Below, one piece after another: positions 15,655 to 23,009 of a stretch of 64,000 nucleotides of DNA (the stretch's first letter is position 1; every line of letters begins with the position of its first letter). The notes beneath the pieces are model-generated. The model worked only from the letters and a program-made list of their open reading frames with translations, made no database searches and was not told where the DNA came from. The position numbers and the translations under genes were made by a program. Origin of the DNA: Candidatus Bathyarchaeota archaeon A05DMB-3 (GTDB lineage Archaea > Thermoproteota > Bathyarchaeia > Bathyarchaeales > Bathycorpusculaceae); NCBI GenBank assembly GCA_019685555.1, contig JABFQN010000001.1, positions 1 through 64,000 on the forward strand. The letters are read 5' to 3'.

Positions 15655-16965
15655 TTGGAGGAAACAGAAACGTTTGAAGGTTACGCCTCAAAAACTCCGA
15701 AATCCAAAGCCTTACACGAACGCGCCAAAAAGGTTTTGCCAGCAGGCGTTTCATATTCGATAAGGTACTTTGAACCTTACCCCTTCTACACAGCTAAAGC
15801 GAAAGGAAGCAAACTTTACGACGTTGACGGAAACGAGTATATTGACTTTTGGCTTGGACACACAGCTCTTATCCTTGGGCACAGTCCATCAGCTGTTATT
15901 AAAGCTGTCAAAAAACAAATTGAAAAAGGGACCCACTACGGCACGGCTCACGAGCTTGAAATAGCCTTAGCAGAGCAAGTTGCAAAAATGATTCCAACAG
16001 CTGAAATGATTCGGTTCACCAATTCTGGAACAGAAGCCAACATGTATGCTGTACGCCTTGCCCGCGCATACACTGGAAGAAATAAAATAGCAAAGTTTGA
16101 AAGCGGATGGCATGGGGGCTATGACGCGCTTCACGTTGCCGTGAAACCTCCATATGACATGCCAGAGTCCGCTGGCTTAACACCTGGCGCATTACAAGAC
16201 ACTTTGATTTTACCCTTCAACAATCTTGAAGGCGTCAAAGAAAAGCTGGAAGGCATTGAAAAGAAAACTGCCGCAATAATCATCGAACCAGTGCTAGGCG
16301 TGGGTGGAGCCATTCCAGCGGAAAAAGAGTTTTTAAAGGGAATTAGGGAGTTTTGCGACGAAAACGGAATCCTACTAATTGTTGATGAGGTAATTACTGG
16401 TTTTCGTTTGGCTCCGGGTGGAGTGCAGCAGTATTTTGGCGTAAAACCAGACATAACAGTTCTTGGAAAAATCTTGGGTGGAGGCTTCCCCATAGGCGCC
16501 TTCTGCGGACCAGCAGAAATCATGGAAAAAGTTGACCATCTCCGCTATCAAAGACCCCAATTCTCCTTCCACGGCGGAACATTCACAGCGAACCCTATCA
16601 CAATGACGGCTGGCTTGACAACGCTGAAAATTCTGGAAGATGGCCGATTAATAAATAGGCTGAATAGGCTGGGAGACAAAATAAGGGAAGAGTTGAAAGA
16701 GATTTTCGAGGCTAGCGGCGTGGGTGTGCAGGTTACTGGAACAGGCTCCTTGTTTGATGTTCACTTTACAAAGGAGGAGGTTAAAGAACCCGGAGCCACT
16801 TTTAGGGCTGACAGGAAAAAGCTTGCAGAATACCACTTAAGACTGATTGAAAACGGTGTTTTCTTTTTGCCAACCCATAACGGTGCTTTAAGCACAGCCC
16901 ACACTAAAACTGACATCCAAAAACTGTTTTCAGAAACGGAAAAGTTTGCTAAAAGCTTGAAGTAA
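15655..16965 (+). CDS. Class III aminotransferase, glutamate-1-semialdehyde aminomutase-like
   Basis: The 436-residue fold-type I PLP enzyme closely resembles HemL. It has IRFTNSGTEANMYAVRLARAYTGR, HGGYDALH, then VDEVITGFRLAPGGVQ and the PLP lysine in TVLGKILGGGFPIGAFCG. HemL isomerises glutamate-1-semialdehyde to 5-aminolevulinate. No other tetrapyrrole gene is nearby and the upstream neighbour is a racemase, so a different omega- or beta-aminotransferase activity is equally plausible. It starts at TTG 15655 without a clear Shine-Dalgarno sequence. It overlaps the convergent mobA end by 17 bases. Confidence 0.82.
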   Translation: MEETETFEGYASKTPKSKALHERAKKVLPAGVSYSIRYFEPYPFYTAKAKGSKLYDVDGNEYIDFWLGHTALILGHSPSAVIKAVKKQIEKGTHYGTAHELEIALAEQVAKMIPTAEMIRFTNSGTEANMYAVRLARAYTGRNKIAKFESGWHGGYDALHVAVKPPYDMPESAGLTPGALQDTLILPFNNLEGVKEKLEGIEKKTAAIIIEPVLGVGGAIPAEKEFLKGIREFCDENGILLIVDEVITGFRLAPGGVQQYFGVKPDITVLGKILGGGFPIGAFCGPAEIMEKVDHLRYQRPQFSFHGGTFTANPITMTAGLTTLKILEDGRLINRLNRLGDKIREELKEIFEASGVGVQVTGTGSLFDVHFTKEEVKEPGATFRADRKKLAEYHLRLIENGVFFLPTHNGALSTAHTKTDIQKLFSETEKFAKSLK

Positions 16966-17602
16966 AGCCTCTGCCTCTCTTACTTTTCTCTGGATTTAGC
17001 ATTAACTCAGCCCTTTTCAAGTCTAATGGCGTGTTAATGTTGAAAAACATTTTAAGCTCTGGATCCAGCTGTTGAAAAACAAGAGTGGAAACGTAACGTA
17101 TTCGCCGCAGCCTCTCAATCATGGAACGCATGTCAAGCCTTCCTTTTTTTAAAGCATTTTCAGCAGCCTCTAAAGCTGGTTTCACTTGGTAAACTGCGTG
17201 TAAAGGCTCTACGTAGCCGTTAGGCCAGCGGGGAATAACCGCATTCTTCCCAACACAAAGGTCTAAGAGAAGTGAAAGGGCATACCTTGAAACCAGTGGA
17301 GCATCGCAGGGAAGGAGAAGGGCATATTCGCCAACCGCGATTTCAAATCCTGTTAAAGCGCCTACAAGGGGGCTCTGCAAACTGCTTTTGTCAACGACAA
17401 CTTTAACATTTACACTTAAAACCTTAGCGAATTTTTCAGCCTGCTCCTTCGAGCTTACAACAACTATTTCCTCTTCAACAATACCGCTTACAGCGTCTAA
17501 GACATGCCTTATAAGCGGTTTATTCACTAACGGAACCAATCCTTTGTCTGAGCCGAATCTTTTGGAAAAACCTCCAGCCAATATTATTGCCGACTTATCC
17601 AA
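16949..17602 (-). CDS. mobA: Molybdenum cofactor guanylyltransferase MobA-like
   Basis: The 217-residue nucleotidyltransferase has the signature AIILAGGFSKRFGSDKGLVPL and the metal Asp in LLPCDAPLVSRYAL. The downstream EPLHAVYQ and a final INTPLDL are typical of MobA. It transfers GMP from GTP to molybdopterin to make MGD for molybdo- or tungsto-enzymes. The starting TTG at 17602 has only a weak Shine-Dalgarno sequence. The last 20 residues (NPEKSKRGRGFTSSF) overlap the aminotransferase gene. Confidence 0.85.
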   Translation of the reverse strand: MDKSAIILAGGFSKRFGSDKGLVPLVNKPLIRHVLDAVSGIVEEEIVVVSSKEQAEKFAKVLSVNVKVVVDKSSLQSPLVGALTGFEIAVGEYALLLPCDAPLVSRYALSLLLDLCVGKNAVIPRWPNGYVEPLHAVYQVKPALEAAENALKKGRLDMRSMIERLRRIRYVSTLVFQQLDPELKMFFNINTPLDLKRAELMLNPEKSKRGRGFTSSF

Positions 17603-17655
17603 GGATTAACTCTTTCCTTCAAAGCTTATTGTCGCGCATGAAAGCTTTCAATATT

Positions 17656-17994
17656 CTATTTAGACTTTACCAGAGATGACAATGCCTCCGCAATTATAAA
17701 CAAGCCTATAAGCACAAGGATTGTCTGCCAAAGGGGCAATGCGTAACCCATTAAAGCGGTTCCTCCGAAAATAAGAGCGATTACCCCAATGAATAGACTG
17801 AACTTGCTTAGCCTCAACCCAAAACCCGTCCTAGCGACATTTAAGCCTATTAGAATTAGCCCAACTCCTAAGGCGACGTAAGCTTCCATGGAAACACCAT
17901 AATATTCGCTTGCAATCCAGCTTAATCCAATCCAGACGAAAAACACGCCCCAAGCCAGAGAAGTTAAAGCCACACTCTTGTTCAAACCAGCCAC
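17656..17994 (-). CDS. Small integral membrane protein
   Basis: The 112-residue protein is nearly all membrane segments, about four: VALTSLAWGVFFVWIGLSWI, AYVALGVGLILIGL, LFIGVIALIFGGTALMG and TILVLIGLFIIAEALSSL. There are no catalytic motifs. I do not recognise the family. The GTG start is at 17994, and a TATA-like ATATAAAAT lies about 25 bases upstream. Confidence 0.7.
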   Translation of the reverse strand: MAGLNKSVALTSLAWGVFFVWIGLSWIASEYYGVSMEAYVALGVGLILIGLNVARTGFGLRLSKFSLFIGVIALIFGGTALMGYALPLWQTILVLIGLFIIAEALSSLVKSK

Positions 17995-18054
17995 CGTCTA
18001 ACAGTTCGCTTTAAAATCATATAAAATTAACTGTAAACATCTCGTGTAACCCGC

Positions 18055-18078
18055 GGATATTTCGTGGACGGAATATCC
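18055..18078. promoter_or_regulatory. 10-bp inverted repeat next to the zinc-ribbon gene promoter
   Basis: GGATATTTCG (18055-18064) and CGGAATATCC (18069-18078) pair over ten positions with one G-T pair around a TGGA loop. A TATA-like ATATACAAAT follows directly (18079-18088), with the expected start about 14 bases before the ATG of the 39-residue gene. The position suits an activator or repressor site on the BRE side of the TATA box. Confidence 0.45.
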
Positions 18079-18120
18079 AATATACAAATAGCCGCGCCAA
18101 AATGTGTAGAGGAGCAGCCT

Positions 18121-18240
18121 ATGAATTCTGAAATTAAGGAACTAAACCGGATAATATGCAGACAATGCGACGAAAAAGACTATGAAAAATGCAAAAGCTG
18201 CCGGGTTTACCAGTTGGTAAACAAGATAATGGCGCAGTAA
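18121..18240 (+). CDS. 39-aa zinc-ribbon mini-protein
   Basis: The ATG at 18121 lies eight bases after GAGGAG and opens a 39-codon frame with two CXXC knuckles (ICRQCDEKDYEKCKSCRVYQL) between short helices. Four correctly spaced cysteines in so short a protein argue that the ORF is real. Such mini zinc fingers are common in archaea, and their roles are mostly unknown. It converges on the ParA-like gene with ten bases between stops. The promoter and an inverted repeat lie at 18055-18088. Confidence 0.75.
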   Translation: MNSEIKELNRIICRQCDEKDYEKCKSCRVYQLVNKIMAQ

Positions 18241-18249
18241 GCCATCTAG

Positions 18250-19023
18250 TTAAAGTTTATCCATTTTGGCTGCAACTTCAGCTAATATGCGTGTGAAGGG
18301 GTGCTCCGGCTTGTCGTGGACAAAAATTATTTTTCCCTCAGCTCTTGAAACGTCGCAGAAGCATGGAATAACCCCCAAGAGAGGAACCTCGTATGTGTCT
18401 TTTACCATTGCTTGCAGCTTATCCCTTCCACTTCTCAAGGCATCATCGTACAAAACCTTGTTTAACACTATTTCGGTTTTCTTTTCAAAAAGGTCGTAGA
18501 GGTCCCGTAGCATCCGCCTTGTTCCTTCGACATCTGAATTGTCAAGGGTTGTAGCCACAATTACAATGTCGGCGCTTACGATGGCATTTATCGAAGAGTA
18601 TTGCAGTCCGGGGCTTGTGTCAAAGATTACGTAGTCAAAGCCCTTAGCGTTCAATAAGGAGTTTCTGAGGGAAAGCAGTCTTCCAAGAGCGCGCATTTCC
18701 CATTTCCTATCCTTTGAAGACATGTCCCTTATGGCTTCCACTGAAGGGTTAGCCAGCCCCACAAAAAACTTTCCTTGGTTGGCTATTCGGTCGCTTAAAT
18801 CTATCAAGGCCTTGTCTATTTCGCATACTCCGTTGAGGTAATCGTTAAGCCAATATTCCGCCTTGTCAATTTTTAACAGTGTGGAGAGGCTTGGCGCCCT
18901 AAAATCCAAATCTAGGAGGCACACTTTTTTACCGTGCTTAGCTAGGGTTACGGCTAAGTTTGTTGAAATGAGGGTTTTTCCCGTTCCACCCTTGTAAGAG
19001 TGAACTGCCACCATTTTGCCCAT
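18250..19023 (-). CDS. ParA/MinD-type ATPase
   Basis: The 257-residue deviant Walker ATPase has SYKGGTGKTLISTNLAVTLA at the start and LLDLDFRAPSLSTLL for Walker A-prime. Walker B follows at VIFDTSPGLQYS. No MinD-type C-terminal amphipathic helix is obvious, though the tail RILAEVAAKMDKL is helical. ParA/MinD proteins position DNA, chemoreceptors or division proteins by ATP-driven dimerisation. The gene follows a winged-helix protein gene by seven bases, so a two-gene ATPase/DNA-binding module is likely. Confidence 0.9.
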   Translation of the reverse strand: MGKMVAVHSYKGGTGKTLISTNLAVTLAKHGKKVCLLDLDFRAPSLSTLLKIDKAEYWLNDYLNGVCEIDKALIDLSDRIANQGKFFVGLANPSVEAIRDMSSKDRKWEMRALGRLLSLRNSLLNAKGFDYVIFDTSPGLQYSSINAIVSADIVIVATTLDNSDVEGTRRMLRDLYDLFEKKTEIVLNKVLYDDALRSGRDKLQAMVKDTYEVPLLGVIPCFCDVSRAEGKIIFVHDKPEHPFTRILAEVAAKMDKL

Positions 19024-19030
19024 GGCCTTT

Positions 19031-19408
19031 TCACCCCTGCCCTTCTTTCTCTATGTAGAAGTAGGCTTTTCGCCCTTGTCTCTCCTTTTTGAGGTATCCC
19101 ATAATAACCAGCTGGTTTAGATAGGCGCTTTCCACAGCCCTTGCCCTACGGGTTTGCTGGGCAACTTCGTCGGCTGTGGCGCGGCCAAGCCTACAGACGG
19201 TCATGGCTGTTTTTCTAAGGTGGTCTGGCATGGAGAGAAGCGTCATAACATCCAATGGGGCTTCTGAAGGAATTGGCTGAACATCTCGTCTTCCATGCTT
19301 CTGCAGTTCAATCATAACTTCCATTTTCTCGTTTAACCTTTCAAGGTTTTCCCTTATTTTTTCAAGTATTTGAAGGGGCTTCTTTCCAAGAACCTCCTTG
19401 TCTGCCAA
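19031..19408 (-). CDS. Coiled-coil plus winged-helix partner of the ParA-like ATPase
   Basis: In this 125-residue protein the first 40 residues form a coiled coil (LQILEKIRENLERLNEKMEVMIEL). A winged-helix domain follows (about 60-122: DHLRKTAMTVCRLGRATADEVAQQTRRA, then AYLNQLVIMGYLKKERQGRKAYFYI). It is encoded directly before the ParA-like ATPase and could be its DNA-binding adaptor, in the place ParB would hold. The start is TTG at 19408 after AAAAGG. Confidence 0.75.
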   Translation of the reverse strand: MADKEVLGKKPLQILEKIRENLERLNEKMEVMIELQKHGRRDVQPIPSEAPLDVMTLLSMPDHLRKTAMTVCRLGRATADEVAQQTRRARAVESAYLNQLVIMGYLKKERQGRKAYFYIEKEGQG

Positions 19409-19523
19409 TGCCTTTTCCCCTGTTGTGTTTTACGTGTGTACATATGGTAGTGGGGAAAGGTGTTTATTAAGTCTTACGAAACAGTTATAATGATTCATAA
19501 ACAGATATAGACTTACTTAAAAA
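19409..19523. promoter_or_regulatory. Promoter region of the HTH-ParA operon
   Basis: The spacer upstream of 19408 contains, on the minus strand, AT-rich stretches that could hold a TATA box (around 19461-19475, ATAAACACC / AATAAAC). No repeat is evident. The rest of the gap up to 19752 holds the small membrane ORF at 19524-19655. Confidence 0.25.
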
Positions 19524-19655
19524 CTAAAATCTGGATGGAAAATCAGTCTTAGCTAAAAGCACTCCGAAAAACATTACAGCCAACATCATGAATATGAATA
19601 GGAAACTTGCATATTGAGATGCTGATGTTGCTGAGGCTATCATTTGTTCAAACAT
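19524..19655 (-). CDS. 43-aa single-span membrane mini-protein
   Basis: A minus-strand ATG at 19655 gives 43 codons with a short polar N-terminus (MFEQMIASATSASQY) and one strong membrane segment (ASFLFIFMMLAVMFFGVLLA). The tail is KTDFPSRF. The Shine-Dalgarno sequence is weak (GAG). The organised layout of polar head, single helix and positive tail suggests a real gene, but length alone cannot prove it. Confidence 0.45.
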   Translation of the reverse strand: MFEQMIASATSASQYASFLFIFMMLAVMFFGVLLAKTDFPSRF

Positions 19656-19751
19656 TGTTACTCAAAATGGAAATGGATGTTTTAGAATAAAAGGAGTGTT
19701 TCAATGTCGAAAATATTACGAAACGGGGAACCTTATGTGTACCGCTGGCTC

Positions 19752-20048
19752 TTAATAAGGCACTGGAGCTCTGTTTCTTGCCTCTTCGATTATTGGCAGA
19801 ACCTGTTTCAACTCTCTGAAGTGTTTTAGAACTGTTATGCCCCTCTGGGTTATGGCGTAAACAACCCGCCTTTTGCCAACGGTTCTCTCTTCGACAAGGT
19901 TCTGTTTAATTAGAAAGTCAAGGTATTCCTTCAGCACGCTGCAGTTCACATTAGCCTTATACATGATATGGGTCAGCTTTAATGGGCCCCTATGGGCTAG
20001 CACCTTAAGGATGTCGATATACATTTCAAGCTTGGATCGTCTCATCAT
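19752..20048 (-). CDS. Archaeal winged-helix transcriptional regulator (HTH_45-like)
   Basis: The 98-residue protein has a winged-helix fold: KLEMYIDILKVLAHRGPLKLTHIMYKANVNCSVLKEYLDFLIKQNLVEERTVG, then RRVVYAITQRGITVLKHFREL. This pattern is typical of small archaeal regulators in which the final helix dimerises. Two ATGs in tandem follow GAGG. The target is unknown; the nearest genes are small membrane and hypothetical genes. Confidence 0.85.
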   Translation of the reverse strand: MMRRSKLEMYIDILKVLAHRGPLKLTHIMYKANVNCSVLKEYLDFLIKQNLVEERTVGKRRVVYAITQRGITVLKHFRELKQVLPIIEEARNRAPVPY

Positions 20049-20131
20049 CCAAACCTCTTTGCCATATTTTCCTCAATTTTATATAAAGCTTTTATGGATT
20101 CAAATTACGTCTTTTTCCTCTTTAGTCTCCA

Positions 20132-20314
20132 TTAGTAGCCCCTTTTCGCTTGTACGCGTTTTAACACGTTTATTCTATTCTGAAATGCTGTGACAAGGTC
20201 GTCTAGTAATATTTTTTGAAAATCTGTCGACAAACCCTTAAGATTTTCCTTGAAAACTTCAGCCATCTTCGCTTTTATTTTCCTTCTCTGCTGAAGGGTA
20301 ATTTCATACTTCAA
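20132..20314 (-). CDS. 60-aa hypothetical helical protein
   Basis: The protein is charged and predicted all-helical (LQQRRKIKAKMAEVFKENLKGLSTDFQKILLDDLVTAFQNRINVLKRV). The TTG start at 20314 is convincing because GGAGGAAA lies seven bases upstream. No Cys or His ligands and no membrane segment are present. I do not recognise the family. It precedes the winged-helix regulator on the same strand and may share its transcript. Confidence 0.65.
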   Translation of the reverse strand: MKYEITLQQRRKIKAKMAEVFKENLKGLSTDFQKILLDDLVTAFQNRINVLKRVQAKRGY

Positions 20315-20537
20315 GGAATTTCCTCCAATTCACGAGACAAAATAAGCCAAGCATACTTAACTAACTTATGAACCCAAAATCTAGATTCAAAATCCACATT
20401 TTTAGCGTAGAAAAACTGCTGTACAGTCCGCCCAAAACGGGAAGGTTAATTTTGTGTCTGCTGGCTACTGTTAAATTTGATAGCCCCTATCTAGTTTTCC
20501 AGCAGGCTTAAAAGGGAAAGGCTTGTGCACGCTCATG

Positions 20538-21074
20538 TCATATTATGTAAAGGTGCATTGAATGCGTGTGGAAACCTTTTTCAGGGATTTTTATGCTCTT
20601 GGCTGGGTTAAGCCCTTTCAATGGATAATCATGAACCAGTATCCTTGTGCCTTTTGAGCATTCTAGGGTAATCTTTTCTGAGAGTCTATCAATTATCGTG
20701 GGGAAAGGATACACGTATATTACGTTAAACCTTGACAGGTCAACCGTGAAAAGGTCAGCGCTAACCACGTCCACCATAAAACTCACCCCGAAAGTTTTCG
20801 CATTTCTGCGGGCAAGCAAGGCCAAGGATGAATTAATTTCAAAGCCTACGCAGTAAGTTCCAAACTTTTCCGCTGCCCGCACCAACACTGTTCCATCTCC
20901 ACAGCCGAGGTCGGCGAAGATTTCTCCAGGCTTAACTTCAACCATGTTTAGGGCTGCATCCACCACACTAAGCGGGCTTGGAAGATACGGAAACTCCAAA
21001 AGCCTCCTAACAAACGCAGCCTCAAAGTTGCCGCTCATTTCTAAAATGGATATGTGAAACTTTTTATTTTTCAA
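20538..21074 (-). CDS. Class I SAM-dependent methyltransferase
   Basis: The 178-residue Rossmann methyltransferase has motif I IFADLGCGDGTVLVRAA, motif II YCVGFEINSSLALLARRNA and motif IV around NVIYVYPFPTIID, with ILVHDYPLKG near the end. The motif IV position has YPFP rather than NPPY, so it is not a standard N6-adenine enzyme. The substrate is unknown. The TTG at 21074 is the longest start; an ATG about 13 codons in (SGNFEAAFVRRLLE) is possible. Confidence 0.82.
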   Translation of the reverse strand: MKNKKFHISILEMSGNFEAAFVRRLLEFPYLPSPLSVVDAALNMVEVKPGEIFADLGCGDGTVLVRAAEKFGTYCVGFEINSSLALLARRNAKTFGVSFMVDVVSADLFTVDLSRFNVIYVYPFPTIIDRLSEKITLECSKGTRILVHDYPLKGLNPAKSIKIPEKGFHTHSMHLYII

Positions 21075-21409
21075 CTTTCCCTTATCTTATTGCCGGATGA
21101 TGAGAAGGCATTAGGTTGACAAAATGGATGAAATCTCAGAGTTACTCGGACGGCGCTGGATGAGAAACTTTTAAGATTTAAGGAAGACTGACAAACACTT
21201 AAGCAAACTAAACATAGTAGAAAAGTTTACAGAAGACATCTTGCCGTTAAGAGACACTAACAGTACAAACTGCTGAATATTCTTTTTAATGATTATGTTG
21301 TGTAAGGTGCTTCTTATTTATTATTCATCATTTAACCATAGGATATAGAACTTCCATTTCGATAAGCATATTTGACAATTATTTACGACGCATTATGCCC
21401 TTAGAGGAA
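21075..21409. other. Gene-free spacer
   Basis: No supported ORF. A box-C-like ATGATGA occurs near 21096, but no matching D box follows at the right spacing, so an sRNA is not claimed. The remainder is AT-rich with no repeat. Confidence 0.3.
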
Positions 21410-21431
21410 GCATGAAAAACCTTTTTCATGC
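21410..21431. terminator. Hairpin over the stop codon of the 154-aa gene
   Basis: GCATGAAAAA (21410-21419) and TTTTTCATGC (21422-21431) are perfectly complementary around CC, giving a strong stem-loop. It overlaps the TGA (21426-21428) of the minus-strand membrane protein gene. It may act as a terminator or protect the 3-prime end of the transcript. Confidence 0.45.
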
Positions 21432-21890
21432 AATTTTGCTGACCAAGCTTAGCGATGTGCCGGATAAGAGTAATGTTCCACCTACAAAACTGAGGTAGGC
21501 GCCATAAAGAGCTTTATATGAGTAATCTGGTCTATACGGGACCAGTGCTCCCGGATATACTATCCAAATTAACGGAGAAATTGTTATTACTATTTCACTA
21601 ATAGCTGCAAAAGTGAGTAAGTGCTTTTGATTTTTTACCCTATAGAGTATATGAAATAGTCCCGTAATACATATTCCCACAAACATAACTTGACCTAATA
21701 GGAGCTGGATTCCGAGCATAACATAGGAATCCGCCCTTATGGGTATTAAATTTCGCTCTCCCCACGGGAGGAACACTCCTAACATGCACATAATGAATCC
21801 AACAAGATTTACGAAAGTCATTTTTTTAAATATCAGCACCCCAATGGTGAATTGTTTAAGAACCAGATAAAAAACTTGCCATTGGAGCAA
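21426..21890 (-). CDS. Four-helix membrane protein, unknown
   Basis: The 154-residue protein has about four membrane spans (LVGFIMCMLGVFLPWG, LLLGQVMFVGICITGLFHIL, FAAISEIVITISPLIWIVYPGA and YLSFVGGTLLLSGTSLSL). It has no known motif. The TTG at 21890 gives an N-terminus unlike a typical signal; the ATG at 21821 (TFVNLVGFIMCML) is a good alternative. It is divergent from the secreted protein at 21960, so the 70-base gap contains both promoters. Confidence 0.6.
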   Translation of the reverse strand: MLQWQVFYLVLKQFTIGVLIFKKMTFVNLVGFIMCMLGVFLPWGERNLIPIRADSYVMLGIQLLLGQVMFVGICITGLFHILYRVKNQKHLLTFAAISEIVITISPLIWIVYPGALVPYRPDYSYKALYGAYLSFVGGTLLLSGTSLSLVSKIA

Positions 21891-21959
21891 CCTGTACAGA
21901 AATTAGAACACCGATATATATATCAAAAATCTCAACTATTCTATTTTGAGGGTGTGTAA

Positions 21960-23009
21960 ATGAAAGAGAAAATGGTTTCAATGCTTTTAATTGGGTTTCT
22001 GACAGCGTTAATATTCAGTTGCAGTGTCGTCTATGCAATTCCCAGTATTAATGCAAAGGTTATGACGTTAAAATTCTTAGAAGATGTCGTTGGAGTTAAT
22101 ATGGCGAACTATCAGGTAGTCTCTTTCAATGCTTCTACTGCAAGAATGCCAGATTCACCACACTATCAAACCAACATCAAAGTTATGATCTCTAATGCTA
22201 CCAACCAATTGGAGGCTTTAATAACATTAGTGGACGCAAAAATGTGGACGTACAGCTTGCAAGGCGAATTCAGAAATAGCAATTTAACTCTTTGGGACCG
22301 CCTAAAAGTAGCATATAAAAGCCTCGCATCATACCAAAAGTTTGTCGGTACATTAGATTATAACAGAATGCTTGGAGTGCTTTCAACAGCCATGGAAACA
22401 AAAAATCAACAGATTGAAGATGAGGAATTTGCCTTAAATATCCAGTATACAGAGAACTGTTCCACATTATATGATTATATGGAGAGTACTGTTATCCGTT
22501 TCGCCCGCAAAGTAAATGGTTACAAGTTACCCGGCGACTACTTTGTGATGAGCTTTTCTAAAGACGGATGGTTAACTCGTATTGTTGATAATACAATTTT
22601 TTACGTTGCCACCACAGTTGTCAACGTCTCAATGGAGCAAGCGATAAGCAAAGCATTGCCATACGCCGAAACATATGCTCGTTCACATGGACAAAAAGTA
22701 AATGCCGTTAACGCCACATTTGAATTTACAAGAGATATAGGTTGTGTTCGCGGGGATAACTTCGCAATATATCCTCAATGGAAGGTGTGGATTACATTTG
22801 ACAAAGCAAATGAGGAAAACGTATTCGGATATGCTGTGATGATTTGGGCGGATAACGGAGAAGTCTACCATCATGGTCCACAGGGATACCGCAATCCCCC
22901 CGCATCTGAAAGCGTGGATTCACATTTGTTGTGGCTCGTGGCGGTCACGGCCATAATATTTCCAGTCTCAGTTGCATACATGGTTAGAGCGCGGAGGAGG
23001 AAACGATGA
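21960..23009 (+). CDS. Secreted, C-terminally anchored protein with PepSY-like domain
   Basis: The 349-residue protein has a signal peptide (MVSMLLIGFLTALIFSCSVVYA) and a C-terminal membrane helix (LLWLVAVTAIIFPVSVAYMV) followed by RARRRKR, so most of it is extracellular. The segment from about residue 225 (VSMEQAISKALPYAETYA, later YPQWKVWITFDKA and GYAVMIWADNGEVYHHG) looks like a PepSY fold, which in other families inhibits or chaperones peptidases. Its stop overlaps the start of the caspase-like protease gene (ATGA), so the two are translationally coupled, which fits an inhibitor or partner role. The PepSY call is from pattern only. A TATA-like TATATATAT stretch lies about 40 bases upstream. 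Confidence 0.6.
   Translation: MKEKMVSMLLIGFLTALIFSCSVVYAIPSINAKVMTLKFLEDVVGVNMANYQVVSFNASTARMPDSPHYQTNIKVMISNATNQLEALITLVDAKMWTYSLQGEFRNSNLTLWDRLKVAYKSLASYQKFVGTLDYNRMLGVLSTAMETKNQQIEDEEFALNIQYTENCSTLYDYMESTVIRFARKVNGYKLPGDYFVMSFSKDGWLTRIVDNTIFYVATTVVNVSMEQAISKALPYAETYARSHGQKVNAVNATFEFTRDIGCVRGDNFAIYPQWKVWITFDKANEENVFGYAVMIWADNGEVYHHGPQGYRNPPASESVDSHLLWLVAVTAIIFPVSVAYMVRARRRKR

Noticed and set aside
18250-19408. Plasmid partition module indicating an integrated plasmid
   Set aside because: Flanks are ordinary genes, no replication or integrase gene is seen, and the partner is a winged helix rather than ParB.
19704-19829. 41-codon plus-strand ORF with a good GGAG
   Set aside because: Most of it is antisense to the 98-aa winged-helix gene, which has clear family features; the Shine-Dalgarno is likely coincidental.
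21090-21160. Box C/D sRNA signals (ATGATGA, then GGATGA)
   Set aside because: D and D-prime boxes are not found at the required 10-12 base spacing.
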